A program made the position numbers and the translations under genes. Shown in pieces: positions 34,151 to 42,764 of a stretch of 64,000 nucleotides of DNA. Where the stretch lies: positions 192,907 to 256,906 of the forward strand of contig CAZGVO010000006.1 of assembly GCA_964529175.1 (NCBI GenBank). Direction: 5' to 3'. Every line of letters begins with the position of its first letter. The first letter of the stretch is position 1. The notes below the pieces were generated by a model. The model saw nothing but the letters and a program-made list of their open reading frames with translations. It made no database searches and was not told the DNA's origin. This DNA is from JAAFJM01 sp964529175. GTDB lineage: Bacteria; Bacteroidota; Bacteroidia; UKL13-3.

Positions 34151-35565
34151 AAATTAAATAGTGAATTATTTTCAGAATTTATGCTTTTTGTTAACTTTTT
34201 GTTATCTATTGAACAATCAAAGTAAGGTAAAATGTTTTGTAATTCAGCTATCATTTTATTTTTTCCCCATATAACTGTCTCAAAATAATGTTCAAAACTT
34301 TCTTGGCCATATTTTTCTAGCAATAATTTGTAGTCGTTTTCGGTATATCCTTTGTTTTGTTTGTAAAATAAATGGTACAAATCGTGCATTACATTATCCA
34401 AACTATATTTACCGTTTGAGTTTTTTATAATAGTTAAGTCAGCAATCATGGCTGCAAGCATTCCTTCTACATAAATACTTGTTTTTCTTGCAGGTACGCC
34501 AGTTACATAGCCGTCTAACCAAGTATCAAAGCTCGATTCTGCAACAGAGTAATTTTGGTTACCAGCATTGTTTACATGGCGCAAAAAATCGCCATTCCAG
34601 CTATCTGCATATTGCTCCCAGCTCCAAACTCCGCTTCTAAGTAACATTAAATCACCATAATAGGTTGTTATTCCTTCATAAACATAACCCAAATGGCTAT
34701 AATTTTCTTTGGTAAAATCGTAAGGCCACATGCTTTGTGGGCGAATGCGTTTTATATTCCATAAATGAAATAATTCGTGGCTGCTAATGGCTAAAAGATC
34801 GTTGTAAAAATCATCACGAAGCATTTCGTTACTCATTCCCATGGCAATTACCGTGCTATCGGCATGTTCTACACCGTGCCTAAAAGGTGTGGGTAAAATT
34901 TGGTATAAAAAATGGTAATTGGGGCAAGGTAATTCTTTAAAAATAGCTGTTTGAACTTTGGTATAAGCTATTGTGTCTAATTCAAGTTGCTTTAAATCCA
35001 TTTCGTGTTTGCCTTGAAACCAAAAATGAATTTTAGTATTTTCAACCATAAACTCATGGTGTTGCAAACTTGCACTTGCAATAAACGGACTATCAGCCAA
35101 TTGGTCAAAATTACTTGCACTTATAATATTTTGATTATGAGGTAATTGGCAAGCCAGTTTATAATCAGTTGGAATATTTAATTTTACTTCGAAAGGCTCA
35201 TTTATTTTACCCACTTCATACATAAAACAATGAACGGGATTTACATACAATTGCTCATTATTTAAAAAACAAGCACCTGCATCTAGCTGATTAGCATAGT
35301 ATTCGTAATAAACAGTAATTTTATTGTTGTTATCAATATTAAATATTTTCCAGCTGTCTTTGGTTTGTTTTCTAACCTTCAGTTCAGTTCCATTTTGAGC
35401 AGTGGCTTTAAAACACCTAATATTTTTTGCAAAGTTGGCAAGTTCATACCTACCAGGCCTCCAAGCAGGTAATTGCAATACAATTTCGGCCTCGTTTGTG
35501 CTTATTTCGGCTTCAATTTCAATAAAATTTTCTAAAGCCTTGTTTATTGATACTTGGTATTTCAT
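34135..35565 (-). CDS. M61-family metallopeptidase lacking a C-terminal PDZ domain
   Basis: A 476-residue protein with no signal peptide. The N-terminal ~170 residues are the beta-sandwich domain typical of M61 (QLPAWRPGRYELANFAKNIR, a conserved block). The catalytic domain has GVEHADST, the zinc motif HELFH (263-267), WNIKRIRP and the third ligand Glu297 in VYEGITTYYGDL. These are glycyl aminopeptidase-like enzymes. Full-length members of ~580-620 residues carry a PDZ domain near the C-terminus; here the protein stops ~170 residues after the active site without one. No frameshift remnant is seen downstream, so it looks like a genuine short version. It is divergent from a small membrane-protein gene (14-base gap). 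Confidence 0.85.
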   Translation of the reverse strand: MKYQVSINKALENFIEIEAEISTNEAEIVLQLPAWRPGRYELANFAKNIRCFKATAQNGTELKVRKQTKDSWKIFNIDNNNKITVYYEYYANQLDAGACFLNNEQLYVNPVHCFMYEVGKINEPFEVKLNIPTDYKLACQLPHNQNIISASNFDQLADSPFIASASLQHHEFMVENTKIHFWFQGKHEMDLKQLELDTIAYTKVQTAIFKELPCPNYHFLYQILPTPFRHGVEHADSTVIAMGMSNEMLRDDFYNDLLAISSHELFHLWNIKRIRPQSMWPYDFTKENYSHLGYVYEGITTYYGDLMLLRSGVWSWEQYADSWNGDFLRHVNNAGNQNYSVAESSFDTWLDGYVTGVPARKTSIYVEGMLAAMIADLTIIKNSNGKYSLDNVMHDLYHLFYKQNKGYTENDYKLLLEKYGQESFEHYFETVIWGKNKMIAELQNILPYFDCSIDNKKLTKSINSENNSLFNFLVNR

Positions 35566-35579
35566 ATTTGTTGCAAAAT

Positions 35580-35831
35580 ATGAACATAGCCGTTATAACC
35601 GCAATTTTTTCTGTAATTATGTTATTAATTTTTACAGCACTTTCACTTTTAAAAACCCAAAATATGATGTTACAGCTTGTATTTGTGGTAGTTGCATCAT
35701 TTAATATTGGTGTAATTTCGTGTATAATTTTAGTTAATTACGAAAGCAAATCAGCCTTAATTTGGCCTGGTCTTTTTGTAATTATGTTAGTTAATAAAGT
35801 AATAGAAATTAGTAAAAACCTTCGTTCATAA
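35580..35831 (+). CDS. Small membrane protein, three predicted helices
   Basis: Read from the ATG at 35580 this is an 83-residue protein almost entirely hydrophobic: IAVITAIFSVIMLLIFTALSLL, a segment around LQLVFVVVASFNIGVISCIILV, and IWPGLFVIMLVNKVIEI. An earlier in-frame ATG at 35547 lies inside the divergent M61 gene and is less likely. The family is unknown to me. A -7-like element CATATTTG (35563-35570) stands 9 bases before the ATG. The lolA-like gene starts 35 bases behind its stop codon. Confidence 0.65.
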   Translation: MNIAVITAIFSVIMLLIFTALSLLKTQNMMLQLVFVVVASFNIGVISCIILVNYESKSALIWPGLFVIMLVNKVIEISKNLRS

Positions 35832-35866
35832 TTTTTTGCTACATTTACACCCCAAAAATAAGTCTT

Positions 35867-36505
35867 GTGAAAAAATACATTTTAATCATTTTAAGTTTTT
35901 TAACTTTAAGCAGCATTGCCCAAAGTAATAAAGATGCTGATTTATTAATTGATAAAATTAGTAAGCGATATAAAAAGTTTAAATCAATAAAAGCCGATTT
36001 TACCTACAGCATTGAAAGCAAAGCTGAAAAGATAAACGAAAAGCAAAAAGGCAATATTGTAATTAAAGGCAATAAGTTTAGGTTAGATATAGCAGGGCAA
36101 ACCATTATTTGCGATAATAAAACACAATGGACTTATAGTAAAGAAATTAACGAAGTTAATATTCAGCATTATAAACCTAAAGAAGGTGTAATGAAGTTGG
36201 ATGATATTTTTACCATGTACAGTAAAGGTTTTGTAAGCAGAATAGCTGAGGTGGTAAAAGAAAATGGCCGTGAATTAACTGTTATTGAGCTTGCTCCTAA
36301 AGACAAAAAGAAAAATTATTTTAAAATAAAATTGTACGTTGAAAAAAATAACCAACAAATAATTAGAACGGTGGTTTACGATAAAAATGGAAGTATTCAT
36401 ACTTATACCATTACCAATCAAATACCTAATATTAAGTTTGAAGATGGTTATTTTACATTCAATCCTAAAAAATATCCAAACGTAGAAATAAACGATATGC
36501 GATAA
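35867..36505 (+). CDS. lolA: LolA-like outer-membrane lipoprotein carrier protein, GTG start
   Basis: A 212-residue exported protein (signal peptide to ~19, SSIAQ). The start codon is GTG (35867-35869). The mature chain has the LolA half-barrel pattern: KRYKKFKSIKADFTYSIESK, KQKGNIVIKGNKFRLDIAGQTIICDNKTQWTYSKEINEVNIQHY, and the later PKDKKKNYFKIKLYVEKNNQQIIRTVVYDKNGSIHTYTITN. LolA shuttles lipoproteins across the periplasm to the outer membrane; this region of the genome encodes many lipoprotein clients. Homologs of unknown role with the same fold (DUF4292-like) exist, but the pattern here is the LolA one. The next gene begins 6 bases later. Confidence 0.85.
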   Translation: MKKYILIILSFLTLSSIAQSNKDADLLIDKISKRYKKFKSIKADFTYSIESKAEKINEKQKGNIVIKGNKFRLDIAGQTIICDNKTQWTYSKEINEVNIQHYKPKEGVMKLDDIFTMYSKGFVSRIAEVVKENGRELTVIELAPKDKKKNYFKIKLYVEKNNQQIIRTVVYDKNGSIHTYTITNQIPNIKFEDGYFTFNPKKYPNVEINDMR

Positions 36506-36511
36506 TTAGGT

Positions 36512-37036
36512 ATGAAAAGAGCACTCAACATACTGATTATATTATTAATACTAACTTTTGCAAGCGGCATTGTTTGGTTTATTTATAATCCTGATAAATA
36601 CTCAGATACCAATCTTGACTCAATAGTAGAAGAAAATTTTAAGGTTTATCCTAATTTTTATACCTCGTCTGATAGTTTTACCGATACCAGTAGTCTTGCT
36701 TTAACTGCCATGAAATACTATACTTTAGGTAATTACCAAATAGCCATGGAAACCTTTAGAAAGTATGAGCCAGAACCTCGTGATGATGGTTATTATAACT
36801 TATATGCAGGTATTTGTTTTTTTAAATGTGGTTATACCAATGTGGCCATAAGGCATTTTGATGAATCAGTTGAATCGTTTAAAATGTTTAACGATAAAAC
36901 TGTAGCACGTTGGTACATGGCTTTGGCTATGTTAAAAGCCAATAGGGTAGCCGATGCTAAAGAAATTTTGATACAATTAGTAAATCAAAATACTACATAT
37001 AAAAAGAAAGCACAAGATATTTTAAAAGCACTTTAG
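36512..37036 (+). CDS. Membrane-anchored protein with TPR-like repeats
   Basis: A 174-residue protein. One N-terminal transmembrane helix (ALNILIILLILTFASGIVWFIY) is followed by a linker and about three TPR-like helix pairs (ALTAMKYYTLGNYQIAMETFRKYE, YYNLYAGICFFKCGYTNVAIRHFDES, ARWYMALAMLKANRVADAKEILIQLV), facing the periplasm. TPRs mediate protein contacts. Its 6-base gap to the lolA-like gene suggests one operon, so it may assist lipoprotein transport or the assembly of an envelope complex; that is inference. The 3' end is followed by the palindrome AGGTTAAAATTTTAACCT (37035-37052), a weak bidirectional terminator candidate. Confidence 0.75.
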   Translation: MKRALNILIILLILTFASGIVWFIYNPDKYSDTNLDSIVEENFKVYPNFYTSSDSFTDTSSLALTAMKYYTLGNYQIAMETFRKYEPEPRDDGYYNLYAGICFFKCGYTNVAIRHFDESVESFKMFNDKTVARWYMALAMLKANRVADAKEILIQLVNQNTTYKKKAQDILKAL

Positions 37037-37066
37037 GTTAAAATTTTAACCTAAAGTTTCTACTTT

Positions 37067-38761
37067 TTAGTGGTGAGTTTTATTTAATTTGCTATGTTTT
37101 TTACCATAAAAAAAGTAAATAACTAAGCCAATAACTAGCCAAATTCCAAACGCTATCCAATTAGATTTTCCTAGCTGAGTCATTAAATAAAAATTGGTAA
37201 TCATACCCAAAACAGGCAGTAACGAAAAGCGTTTTAAAAAACTTAAAATAGATACTACAGCAAATAGAATCCAAAAGCTATAAGCAGGAAAATTTATGGA
37301 CCAATCAAAGTTTTGGAATATTTTATTTTCATCATAAACAGTAAATAGAAAAAAACTTACTAAGAATAATAATGGCATTATAATTCTGCCACTAATATAA
37401 GGCACTCTAAAACCTTTGTGGTTTTCGTTTCTATGGCTTTCCATTTGAATTACCCCTGCATTTACCAATACAAAAGCAAATAAAGTTCCAATACTGCTTA
37501 TGTCTGTTACTTCTTTTAGGTTTAAAAATAATGCAGGAATAGCTACCAAAGCACCAGTAATTAAGGTAGAAAAATGTGGTGTTTTATATTTTGGATGAAT
37601 GTTGCTAAATTTTTTAGGTAATAAACCATCTCGGCTCATACTCATCCAAATGCGTGGTTGACCATTTTGAAAAACCAAAAGCACCGAAGCCATTGCTATT
37701 ACAGCACTTACAGCTACAATTCCGCTCATCCAATTAACGTTTAATTTTTGGAAAACAAATGCCAAAGGATCGCCAACGGCAAGTTCTTTATAGCTAATCA
37801 TTCCAGTTAAAGTTAATGAAATAAGTATGTATAGAATGGTGCAAATTACCAGCGATGCAATCATAGATTTAGGCAAATCGCGCTCAGGATTTTTGCACTC
37901 TTCGGCTGTGGTGGCCAAGGCATCAAAACCAATATATGCAAAAAATACCGATGAAACTCCTTGTAAAACACCCGTTATTTTATTAGGCATAAACGGGCTC
38001 CAATTATCAGGATTTACATAAAATGCACCTACCACAATAACCAATACAATTACAAAAAGCTTAATGGCTACAAACATATTGCTGGCTTTTTTTGTTTCTT
38101 GCACTCCTCTGTAAATCAATGCGGTAATTGCTAGTACAACACCTACAGCTGGTAAATCAAAAATAAGCTTTGTACCTAAAAATGTTGGCGCAGTTAACCA
38201 AGCACTATGTTGTTCAGTTTGCACAAAAGTTAAAGTTTCGTTTTTAGCTAATAACTTGCTTGCTTCTTCAAAACCATTTTTAGCCGTTAAATAATCCATG
38301 GTTAAATAATCAGGCACATGAATGTGTAATCCTGCTAATAAACCAGTAAAGTAATCGCTCCAACTTATGGCTACTACAATATTTCCTATTCCATATTCTA
38401 AAATTAAAGCCCAACCTATTATCCAGGCTATAATTTCGCCAAACGAAGCATAAGCATAAGTGTAAGCACTACCACTAATTGGAATAGATGAGGCAAATTC
38501 CGCATAACTCATAGCCGAAAATCCGCAAGCTATGGCTGTAAAAACAAACAATAAAATAACGGCTGGCCCACCCATAAAACTAGCATTGCCAATAGTACTA
38601 AAAATACCAGCACCAATTATGGCTGCAATTCCCATTGCTGTTAGGTCGCGCAGCGATAATGTTTTATGTAATTGATGGCTTCCGTGTTCGGCTTTATTGG
38701 CTTCGTTTAATATTTGATTTACGTTTTTTTTGCGAAAAAGCGCTTTCATGTATTCTATCAT
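37067..38761 (-). CDS. APC-superfamily amino-acid permease (cationic amino-acid transporter type)
   Basis: A 564-residue inner-membrane protein with 12-14 hydrophobic helices. The first helix carries the APC signature GIAAIIGAGIFSTIGNASFMGGPAV, in which GIF breaks the helix and binds the substrate backbone; later come AMSYAEFASSIPISGSAYTYAYASFGE and FFAYIGFDALATTAEECKNPERDLPKS. The order of motifs fits the CAT/YfnA-like group. It is slightly longer than the usual 460-500 residues because of an insert around residues 145-190 (the loop between helices 3 and 5). Substrate not decidable by eye. It stands alone, convergent with the TPR gene and divergent from the lutB-like gene. Confidence 0.9.
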   Translation of the reverse strand: MIEYMKALFRKKNVNQILNEANKAEHGSHQLHKTLSLRDLTAMGIAAIIGAGIFSTIGNASFMGGPAVILLFVFTAIACGFSAMSYAEFASSIPISGSAYTYAYASFGEIIAWIIGWALILEYGIGNIVVAISWSDYFTGLLAGLHIHVPDYLTMDYLTAKNGFEEASKLLAKNETLTFVQTEQHSAWLTAPTFLGTKLIFDLPAVGVVLAITALIYRGVQETKKASNMFVAIKLFVIVLVIVVGAFYVNPDNWSPFMPNKITGVLQGVSSVFFAYIGFDALATTAEECKNPERDLPKSMIASLVICTILYILISLTLTGMISYKELAVGDPLAFVFQKLNVNWMSGIVAVSAVIAMASVLLVFQNGQPRIWMSMSRDGLLPKKFSNIHPKYKTPHFSTLITGALVAIPALFLNLKEVTDISSIGTLFAFVLVNAGVIQMESHRNENHKGFRVPYISGRIIMPLLFLVSFFLFTVYDENKIFQNFDWSINFPAYSFWILFAVVSILSFLKRFSLLPVLGMITNFYLMTQLGKSNWIAFGIWLVIGLVIYFFYGKKHSKLNKTHH

Positions 38762-38916
38762 TTGTAAAACTATCTGTATGCAATTATACCAATATTACCT
38801 GTAAATAAAATTGGTTACATAATTAATAAGCGTTTCCAAAACTAGAAAACCATGTGTTTTTGTTTAAAATAAATATTTTGGCATTGTACATATTTTACTT
38901 TAATTCGTGGAATTAG

Positions 38917-40290
38917 ATGAGCGCTGAACAAAATTTTCATCAAGCAGTAAAAAAATCGTTGCAAAACACCGAGTTGCAAACACGTACGGCTGCGGCTGCC
39001 ACTAAGCATCAATTTGCTGTGGCCGAAGCCTTAAAGCAGTTTGCTGACCTTGATTTGGCGCGCAATAGAGCTAAGTACATCAAGTGGCGCGTAAACGAAA
39101 ATTTAGATAAATACCTTATCGATTTTGAAGCCAACTTGATGCGCAAAGGCGGAAAAGTTATTTGGGCCGATACACCTCAAACGGCTTTAGCGGAAATTGA
39201 GCAAATCATAAAAAAAAATCAAGCAAAACATATTGTTAAGTCAAAATCGTCTATTTGTAACGAAATTGGCTTAAACGAATTTATAAAAGCCAAAGGTTAC
39301 GATTTAACAGAAACCGATTTAGGTGATTTTATAGTAGATGGATTTAACGAAAAACCTTTTCACGGAATTTTGCCTGCTGCTCATAAAACCAAAGAAGAAA
39401 TTAATAATTTACTGAATCAAAAAATTAGCACATCGTTAGACATTGAGTTAAACGAAATGACCAAAGATGTACGTGATTACATGCGCAGTAAATTTTTTAA
39501 AGCCGATATTGGAATTACAGGTGCTAATTTCTTAATAGCTGAAAATGGCATGGTTTGCATTTCTGAAAATGAAGGAAATGTTAGGCTTGCTAGTGCTTTT
39601 GCTAAAACGCATATCATCATTGCTGGTATTGATAAAATATTACCCACCCTTCAGGATGTAGATTTATTTTTCTCATTATTAAGTAGTTATGGAAATGGTC
39701 AGCGTTTAATGGCTTACAACTCTATAGTTGGTCCTAAAAATTTAGAAGAGCAAGATGGGGCTAATGAGTTTATTGTAATTTTAGTGGACAACGGCAGGAG
39801 TAGTACTTTAGCCTCACACGATCAACGAGAAGCCCTTTCATGCATTAAATGCGGAGCTTGTCATTTTGTTTGCCCGGTATTTACTCATATTGGCGGTCAT
39901 AGTTATGGTAGAAGCTATACTGGTCCAATTGGTTCTATTACTGAGCCATTAGCACATGGCTTAAACGAATATAAATACTTGAGCAATGCAAGTACTAACT
40001 GCGGTAAATGCAATGATGTTTGTCCGGTAAAAATTGATATAAGCAACCATATAATTAGAAATAGGCGAGATAATATTAATGCGGGCAATGAAACTACAGG
40101 CGAAAAGTTGGCTTGGTACACTTGGACAAAAGCCATGTTAAGTCGCAAAAACTTAAATCGTTCTACTTCTATTAAAAATTTTACTTTTAGACAATTATAT
40201 AAAACCGCTTGGGGAGCTGAAAAAGAGTTTCCAAAAATTGAAGAAAAATCGTTTAACCAACTTTGGCGCGAAAAATTTGGTGGTGTTTAA
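38917..40290 (+). CDS. lutB: LutB-like iron-sulphur protein of lactate utilisation
   Basis: A 457-residue protein of usual length. The LUD domain covers ~60-300 (KSKSSICNEIGLNEFIKAKG, ETDLGDFIVD, ADIGITGANFLIAENG). Two [4Fe-4S] ferredoxin-type motifs follow: CxxCxxCxxxCP with cysteines 309, 312, 315 and 319, and a second set at 362, 365 and 369. A C-terminal ~80-residue DUF3390-like tail ends it. LutB is the middle subunit of the LutABC complex that oxidises L-lactate to pyruvate. Its usual partners LutA (CCG domain) and LutC are not adjacent here. They may lie elsewhere, or the protein may serve a different dehydrogenase. Confidence 0.87.
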   Translation: MSAEQNFHQAVKKSLQNTELQTRTAAAATKHQFAVAEALKQFADLDLARNRAKYIKWRVNENLDKYLIDFEANLMRKGGKVIWADTPQTALAEIEQIIKKNQAKHIVKSKSSICNEIGLNEFIKAKGYDLTETDLGDFIVDGFNEKPFHGILPAAHKTKEEINNLLNQKISTSLDIELNEMTKDVRDYMRSKFFKADIGITGANFLIAENGMVCISENEGNVRLASAFAKTHIIIAGIDKILPTLQDVDLFFSLLSSYGNGQRLMAYNSIVGPKNLEEQDGANEFIVILVDNGRSSTLASHDQREALSCIKCGACHFVCPVFTHIGGHSYGRSYTGPIGSITEPLAHGLNEYKYLSNASTNCGKCNDVCPVKIDISNHIIRNRRDNINAGNETTGEKLAWYTWTKAMLSRKNLNRSTSIKNFTFRQLYKTAWGAEKEFPKIEEKSFNQLWREKFGGV

Positions 40291-40316
40291 TAAATTTAGT
40301 TAGAAGTTATTATAAA

Positions 40317-40347
40317 TAAAAAAAGCTCCAATTTGGAGCTTTTTTTG
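40317..40347 (+). terminator. Intrinsic terminator behind lutB, ahead of tRNA-Cys
   Basis: AAAAGCTCCAA / TTGGAGCTTTT stem with the loop T, ending in T-rich sequence. It can act on both strands, so it probably also ends the minus-strand tRNA-Cys transcript that lies directly to its right. Confidence 0.8.
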
Positions 40348-40349
40348 TG

Positions 40350-40420
40350 AGGTATCGAGCAGATTCGAACTGCTGTAGGAGCTTTTGCAGAGCTCAGCCT
40401 AGCCGCTCGGCCACGATACC
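40350..40420 (-). tRNA. tRNA-Cys (GCA)
   Basis: A 71-base cloverleaf on the minus strand. The acceptor GGTATCG pairs with CGATACC. The D-arm is GCCGAGCGGCTAGGC. The anticodon stem GAGCT/AGCTC has the loop CTGCAAA, giving anticodon GCA (genome 40386-40388). The T-arm AGCAG-TTCGAAT-CTGCT is standard. The discriminator base is U, as expected for cysteine. CCA is not encoded. A clear promoter lies immediately upstream. Confidence 0.95.
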
Positions 40421-40438
40421 TTGATGCGATTAGGGTTG

Positions 40439-40470
40439 CAAATATATAAATATTATTTACTTAAGGTAAA
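40439..40470 (-). promoter_or_regulatory. Promoter for tRNA-Cys
   Basis: On the minus strand TTTA (40467-40470), 20 bases, TATATTTG (40439-40446). The 5' end of the mature tRNA is 19 bases downstream of the -7 element. Confidence 0.55.
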
Positions 40471-40514
40471 CTTTTTTTTCATTATTAGTCATTTTATATA
40501 AAAAGCTGATTTTC

Positions 40515-41075
40515 TTATCGATTAAAAATTGTTTTCTCTGATTTTGCTCTGTTGAAAATTGTTTTGCTCCCAATTGCAAGTATTTTATAGTTGGTTAAAT
40601 TTATATCACCTGAACTAAAAGTTAATGCTACTGAAATAGGTAATATACCGGTAAGAATATTTAAGAATATTACCTCTGAAACATTCGTATTTGTTTTTAG
40701 TAGTTGGTAATTCATAACTCCTAAACCAGAATAACTTAATATTGCCAACACAGATTTTACATAATAAGAATTGTCTTGCTCGCCAATCGATCTTATTTCA
40801 TTAAATGGAATAGCAATTGTATCGTTAAAAAAAAGAGTGGTAAGATTTGCATTTGTTAATTTTAATAACAATTCATCATTTAAATAGGTTACTAAAAAGC
40901 CGCTATCAACTGTGTTTAAAAAGTTATCTTTTAAAATTAAACTATAACTTTTATTCAGCATAATTTTTTCTTTTTTTCCTGTTTGGGTATTACCCAATAA
41001 TACATAATTATTACTTTGAGAAAAAGTATTACAAATACTTAGGGTAAATAGTATAATTGTTAAGTATAGTTTCAT
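40515..41075 (-). CDS. Module protein C, third copy (exported, two hydrophobic segments)
   Basis: A 186-residue protein of no family known to me. A signal peptide (to ~19, NTFSQ) is followed by an ~85-residue beta-rich part (VLLGNTQTGKKEKIMLNKSYSLILKD ... IAIPFNEIRSIGEQ) and two hydrophobic segments (YVKSVLAILSYSGLGVMNYQL and VIFLNILTGILPISVALTF). The same layout appears in the genes at 41072 and 42765. Its ATG overlaps the stop codon of the preceding gene (ATGA), so the two are translationally coupled. The C-terminus ends in a twice-repeated KTIFNR (KTIFNRAKSEKTIFNR), which the other copies lack and which may be a recent addition. It is the last gene of the seven-gene operon. Confidence 0.72.
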   Translation of the reverse strand: MKLYLTIILFTLSICNTFSQSNNYVLLGNTQTGKKEKIMLNKSYSLILKDNFLNTVDSGFLVTYLNDELLLKLTNANLTTLFFNDTIAIPFNEIRSIGEQDNSYYVKSVLAILSYSGLGVMNYQLLKTNTNVSEVIFLNILTGILPISVALTFSSGDINLTNYKILAIGSKTIFNRAKSEKTIFNR

Positions 41076-41578
41076 CTATAAGTATTTTTAACGGAATAAT
41101 CTTCAATAATAAAATGACGCTGAGGTCCAGAGAAATTAATAGCAAAAGCTAAACCAGCGTAAAAAGTTGCGGTTAAATATTTTATAGGATATTGATCTTG
41201 TTTCATACCTCCCGGTGTTTGCGTGTAAAACGCTAAAGAACCGGCCGTAAAGAAAACGGTACTCAATAATTTAAGACCATTTAAAATAGTAGCATTTGGT
41301 AACTGTAAATACTGGATAGTGGAAATCGGAACGTGCAGCGTTTCCGATAAATCATTTGGATTGCTTATATAAACAGTGTCTTGCTCTAATGAATCAATAA
41401 TTATTTTGCTTAATAAATCAGGGGCATCATCCTTTAATTGAATTAAAGCACTATGTGGCAGTTTAAAAATAGTTTTTAAGTGATTAGTTTTATTTGTAAA
41501 AACAATTTGTTTTTGTTGGGCCATAACTTTTAAACAAAAAAGTATAGAAGATAGAATTAATAATTTATACTTTTTCAT
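41072..41578 (-). CDS. Module protein C, second copy (exported, two hydrophobic segments)
   Basis: A 168-residue protein with a signal peptide (ending KVMAQ). A beta-rich stretch of about 85 residues (KQIVFTNKTNHLKTIFKLPHSALIQLKDD ... TLHVPISTIQYLQLP) precedes two hydrophobic segments (LKLLSTVFFTAGSLAFYTQ and YLTATFYAGLAFAINF). Sequence identity to the other two C copies is low, but the order and spacing of segments are the same: 'LxxxxxxIQLK', 'IPIS-I--I' and the two-helix tail. The ends of the helices and the conserved FIIEDY motif (also IIEEYKY in the 42765 copy) link it to that copy. It begins 1 base after the B2 gene. Confidence 0.72.
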   Translation of the reverse strand: MKKYKLLILSSILFCLKVMAQQKQIVFTNKTNHLKTIFKLPHSALIQLKDDAPDLLSKIIIDSLEQDTVYISNPNDLSETLHVPISTIQYLQLPNATILNGLKLLSTVFFTAGSLAFYTQTPGGMKQDQYPIKYLTATFYAGLAFAINFSGPQRHFIIEDYSVKNTYR

Positions 41579-41579
41579 T

Positions 41580-42245
41580 CTATAGTTTGTACATTAAACT
41601 AACTGAAATATTAATGTAAAAGCCATTGCCAAATCCTTGAGATGGTGTATAGCTAGAACCATCTTGAATGCCCGGAATTACTTTTTTAAAAGGTATATGA
41701 TTATTTAACTTAATTCCAAACATATAGCCCATTCCATAGTGTATTTTGGATGTTAATTTGTGAATTATATTCGCCTCGTATTCAATTGAATGATAATTAT
41801 TTTGTTCTTTGTATTCTGTAGAATAACTGCCATATAATGGATCGTATTTTTTAAATGTGGCTTTTTCGTTGGCAAATGTTGAGTTGAAGTTAATTAAATG
41901 CAAAACATTTAAGGTTGGTCTTGTTTGCTTTGAGATAACAACTCCTGTTTTTATAAAGTAAACTTCAAAACTTTGTTTAAAATTTGTACTATATGAGCTA
42001 TAATTATTAAAGTTTGTAACACTATATACCGATACATTATTTTTAGTGCTTTCTCCATAACCTCCGCGTATTGCAAATGATAAACCATCGTTTTTAATAT
42101 GCAGAAATGAAATCTCAGATGGCATTAAATCAATTAGCCTAGCTTGATAACCAATATAGTTTTTTGTACCGCTTTGGAAATTTGTTTGGGCAGCAATATT
42201 TAAATTGACTATAAGTATAATAAGTAATGTTAGTTTATTTTTCAT
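41580..42245 (-). CDS. Module protein B, second copy (outer-membrane barrel-like)
   Basis: A 221-residue exported protein (signal peptide to ~20, NIAAQ). It shares with the copy at 43387 a set of blocks: IGxQARLIDLMPxEIS, GxSFAxRGGYG, QxFExxFIKxGxV, a YxSIExE stretch, GMGYxxGxKLxNxI, and SxYxPSQGxGxxFYIN, with a final aromatic/basic YKL. Alternating hydrophobic residues and a C-terminal aromatic strand suggest a small outer-membrane beta-barrel (8 strands or so), though no signature of a known barrel family is seen. Three bases separate it from the A2 gene. The two B copies are the most conserved members of the duplicated module. Confidence 0.76.
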   Translation of the reverse strand: MKNKLTLLIILIVNLNIAAQTNFQSGTKNYIGYQARLIDLMPSEISFLHIKNDGLSFAIRGGYGESTKNNVSVYSVTNFNNYSSYSTNFKQSFEVYFIKTGVVISKQTRPTLNVLHLINFNSTFANEKATFKKYDPLYGSYSTEYKEQNNYHSIEYEANIIHKLTSKIHYGMGYMFGIKLNNHIPFKKVIPGIQDGSSYTPSQGFGNGFYINISVSLMYKL

Positions 42246-42248
42246 TTG

Positions 42249-42701
42249 TTATGGAGTAATAAAAAATATATCATAAGTATTCATATCGCCATATGTACCA
42301 TATTTATAATTATTTGTTCGTTTAATTTCAATTTTTGAAAAAGTATGAGAAAGTATTCTGGGAGTTAACTCGATAGTATTGATAATTTGATCCTCGTAGC
42401 AACTACTTGAACTATAACTGTAGCTGTTTTCTACATTTACTACTAAAGTATCTATGCTATTTTTAGTTTCTACAATCAATCTGGTAGGTATATTATCAGA
42501 TATTACTAAATCGGCCAAAGTATCATTTGGTGTAAATATATTTTCAGGGCCTATGTAGCTGATTTTTAGTATTCTGTTAGATGTGTCTGTTAAAGCTATT
42601 TTTCTGTAGTAGTAATTCCTGTAATAATTGTAGCCCCCTTCACCATAACCACAGCAGCTTTCTAAAAAGAAAAGTAATATAAAAAAAATGTAAGTTTTCA
42701 T
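42249..42701 (-). CDS. Module lipoprotein A, second copy
   Basis: A ~150-residue lipoprotein, read from the ATG at 42701 (MKTYIFFILLFFLESCCGYG, lipobox LESC with a CC pair); an in-frame ATG at 42728 would add nine residues before the signal peptide. Mature features are a Tyr-rich YNYYRNYYYRK stretch, then RILKISY, F-PNDT-A-LVIS, DTLVVNV and SYSYSSSSC, all matching the copy at 44075. The later part is a beta-rich domain of unknown fold. An ~85-residue IgG-like sandwich is a reasonable guess. It lies 63 bases after the first C gene; the largest gap of the operon, consistent with the junction of the two module copies. Confidence 0.74.
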   Translation of the reverse strand: MKTYIFFILLFFLESCCGYGEGGYNYYRNYYYRKIALTDTSNRILKISYIGPENIFTPNDTLADLVISDNIPTRLIVETKNSIDTLVVNVENSYSYSSSSCYEDQIINTIELTPRILSHTFSKIEIKRTNNYKYGTYGDMNTYDIFFITP

Positions 42702-42764
42702 ATTTATGTTATAAATCAAAAATAGCACATTTTAATAATTTAGCAAGTATTTTAATCAATGAGA

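Noticed and set aside
37035..37052. Palindrome AGGTTAAAATTTTAACCT as a strong terminator
   Set aside because: It has no loop or T-rich tail separate from the stem and low GC content; only a weak candidate between two convergent genes.
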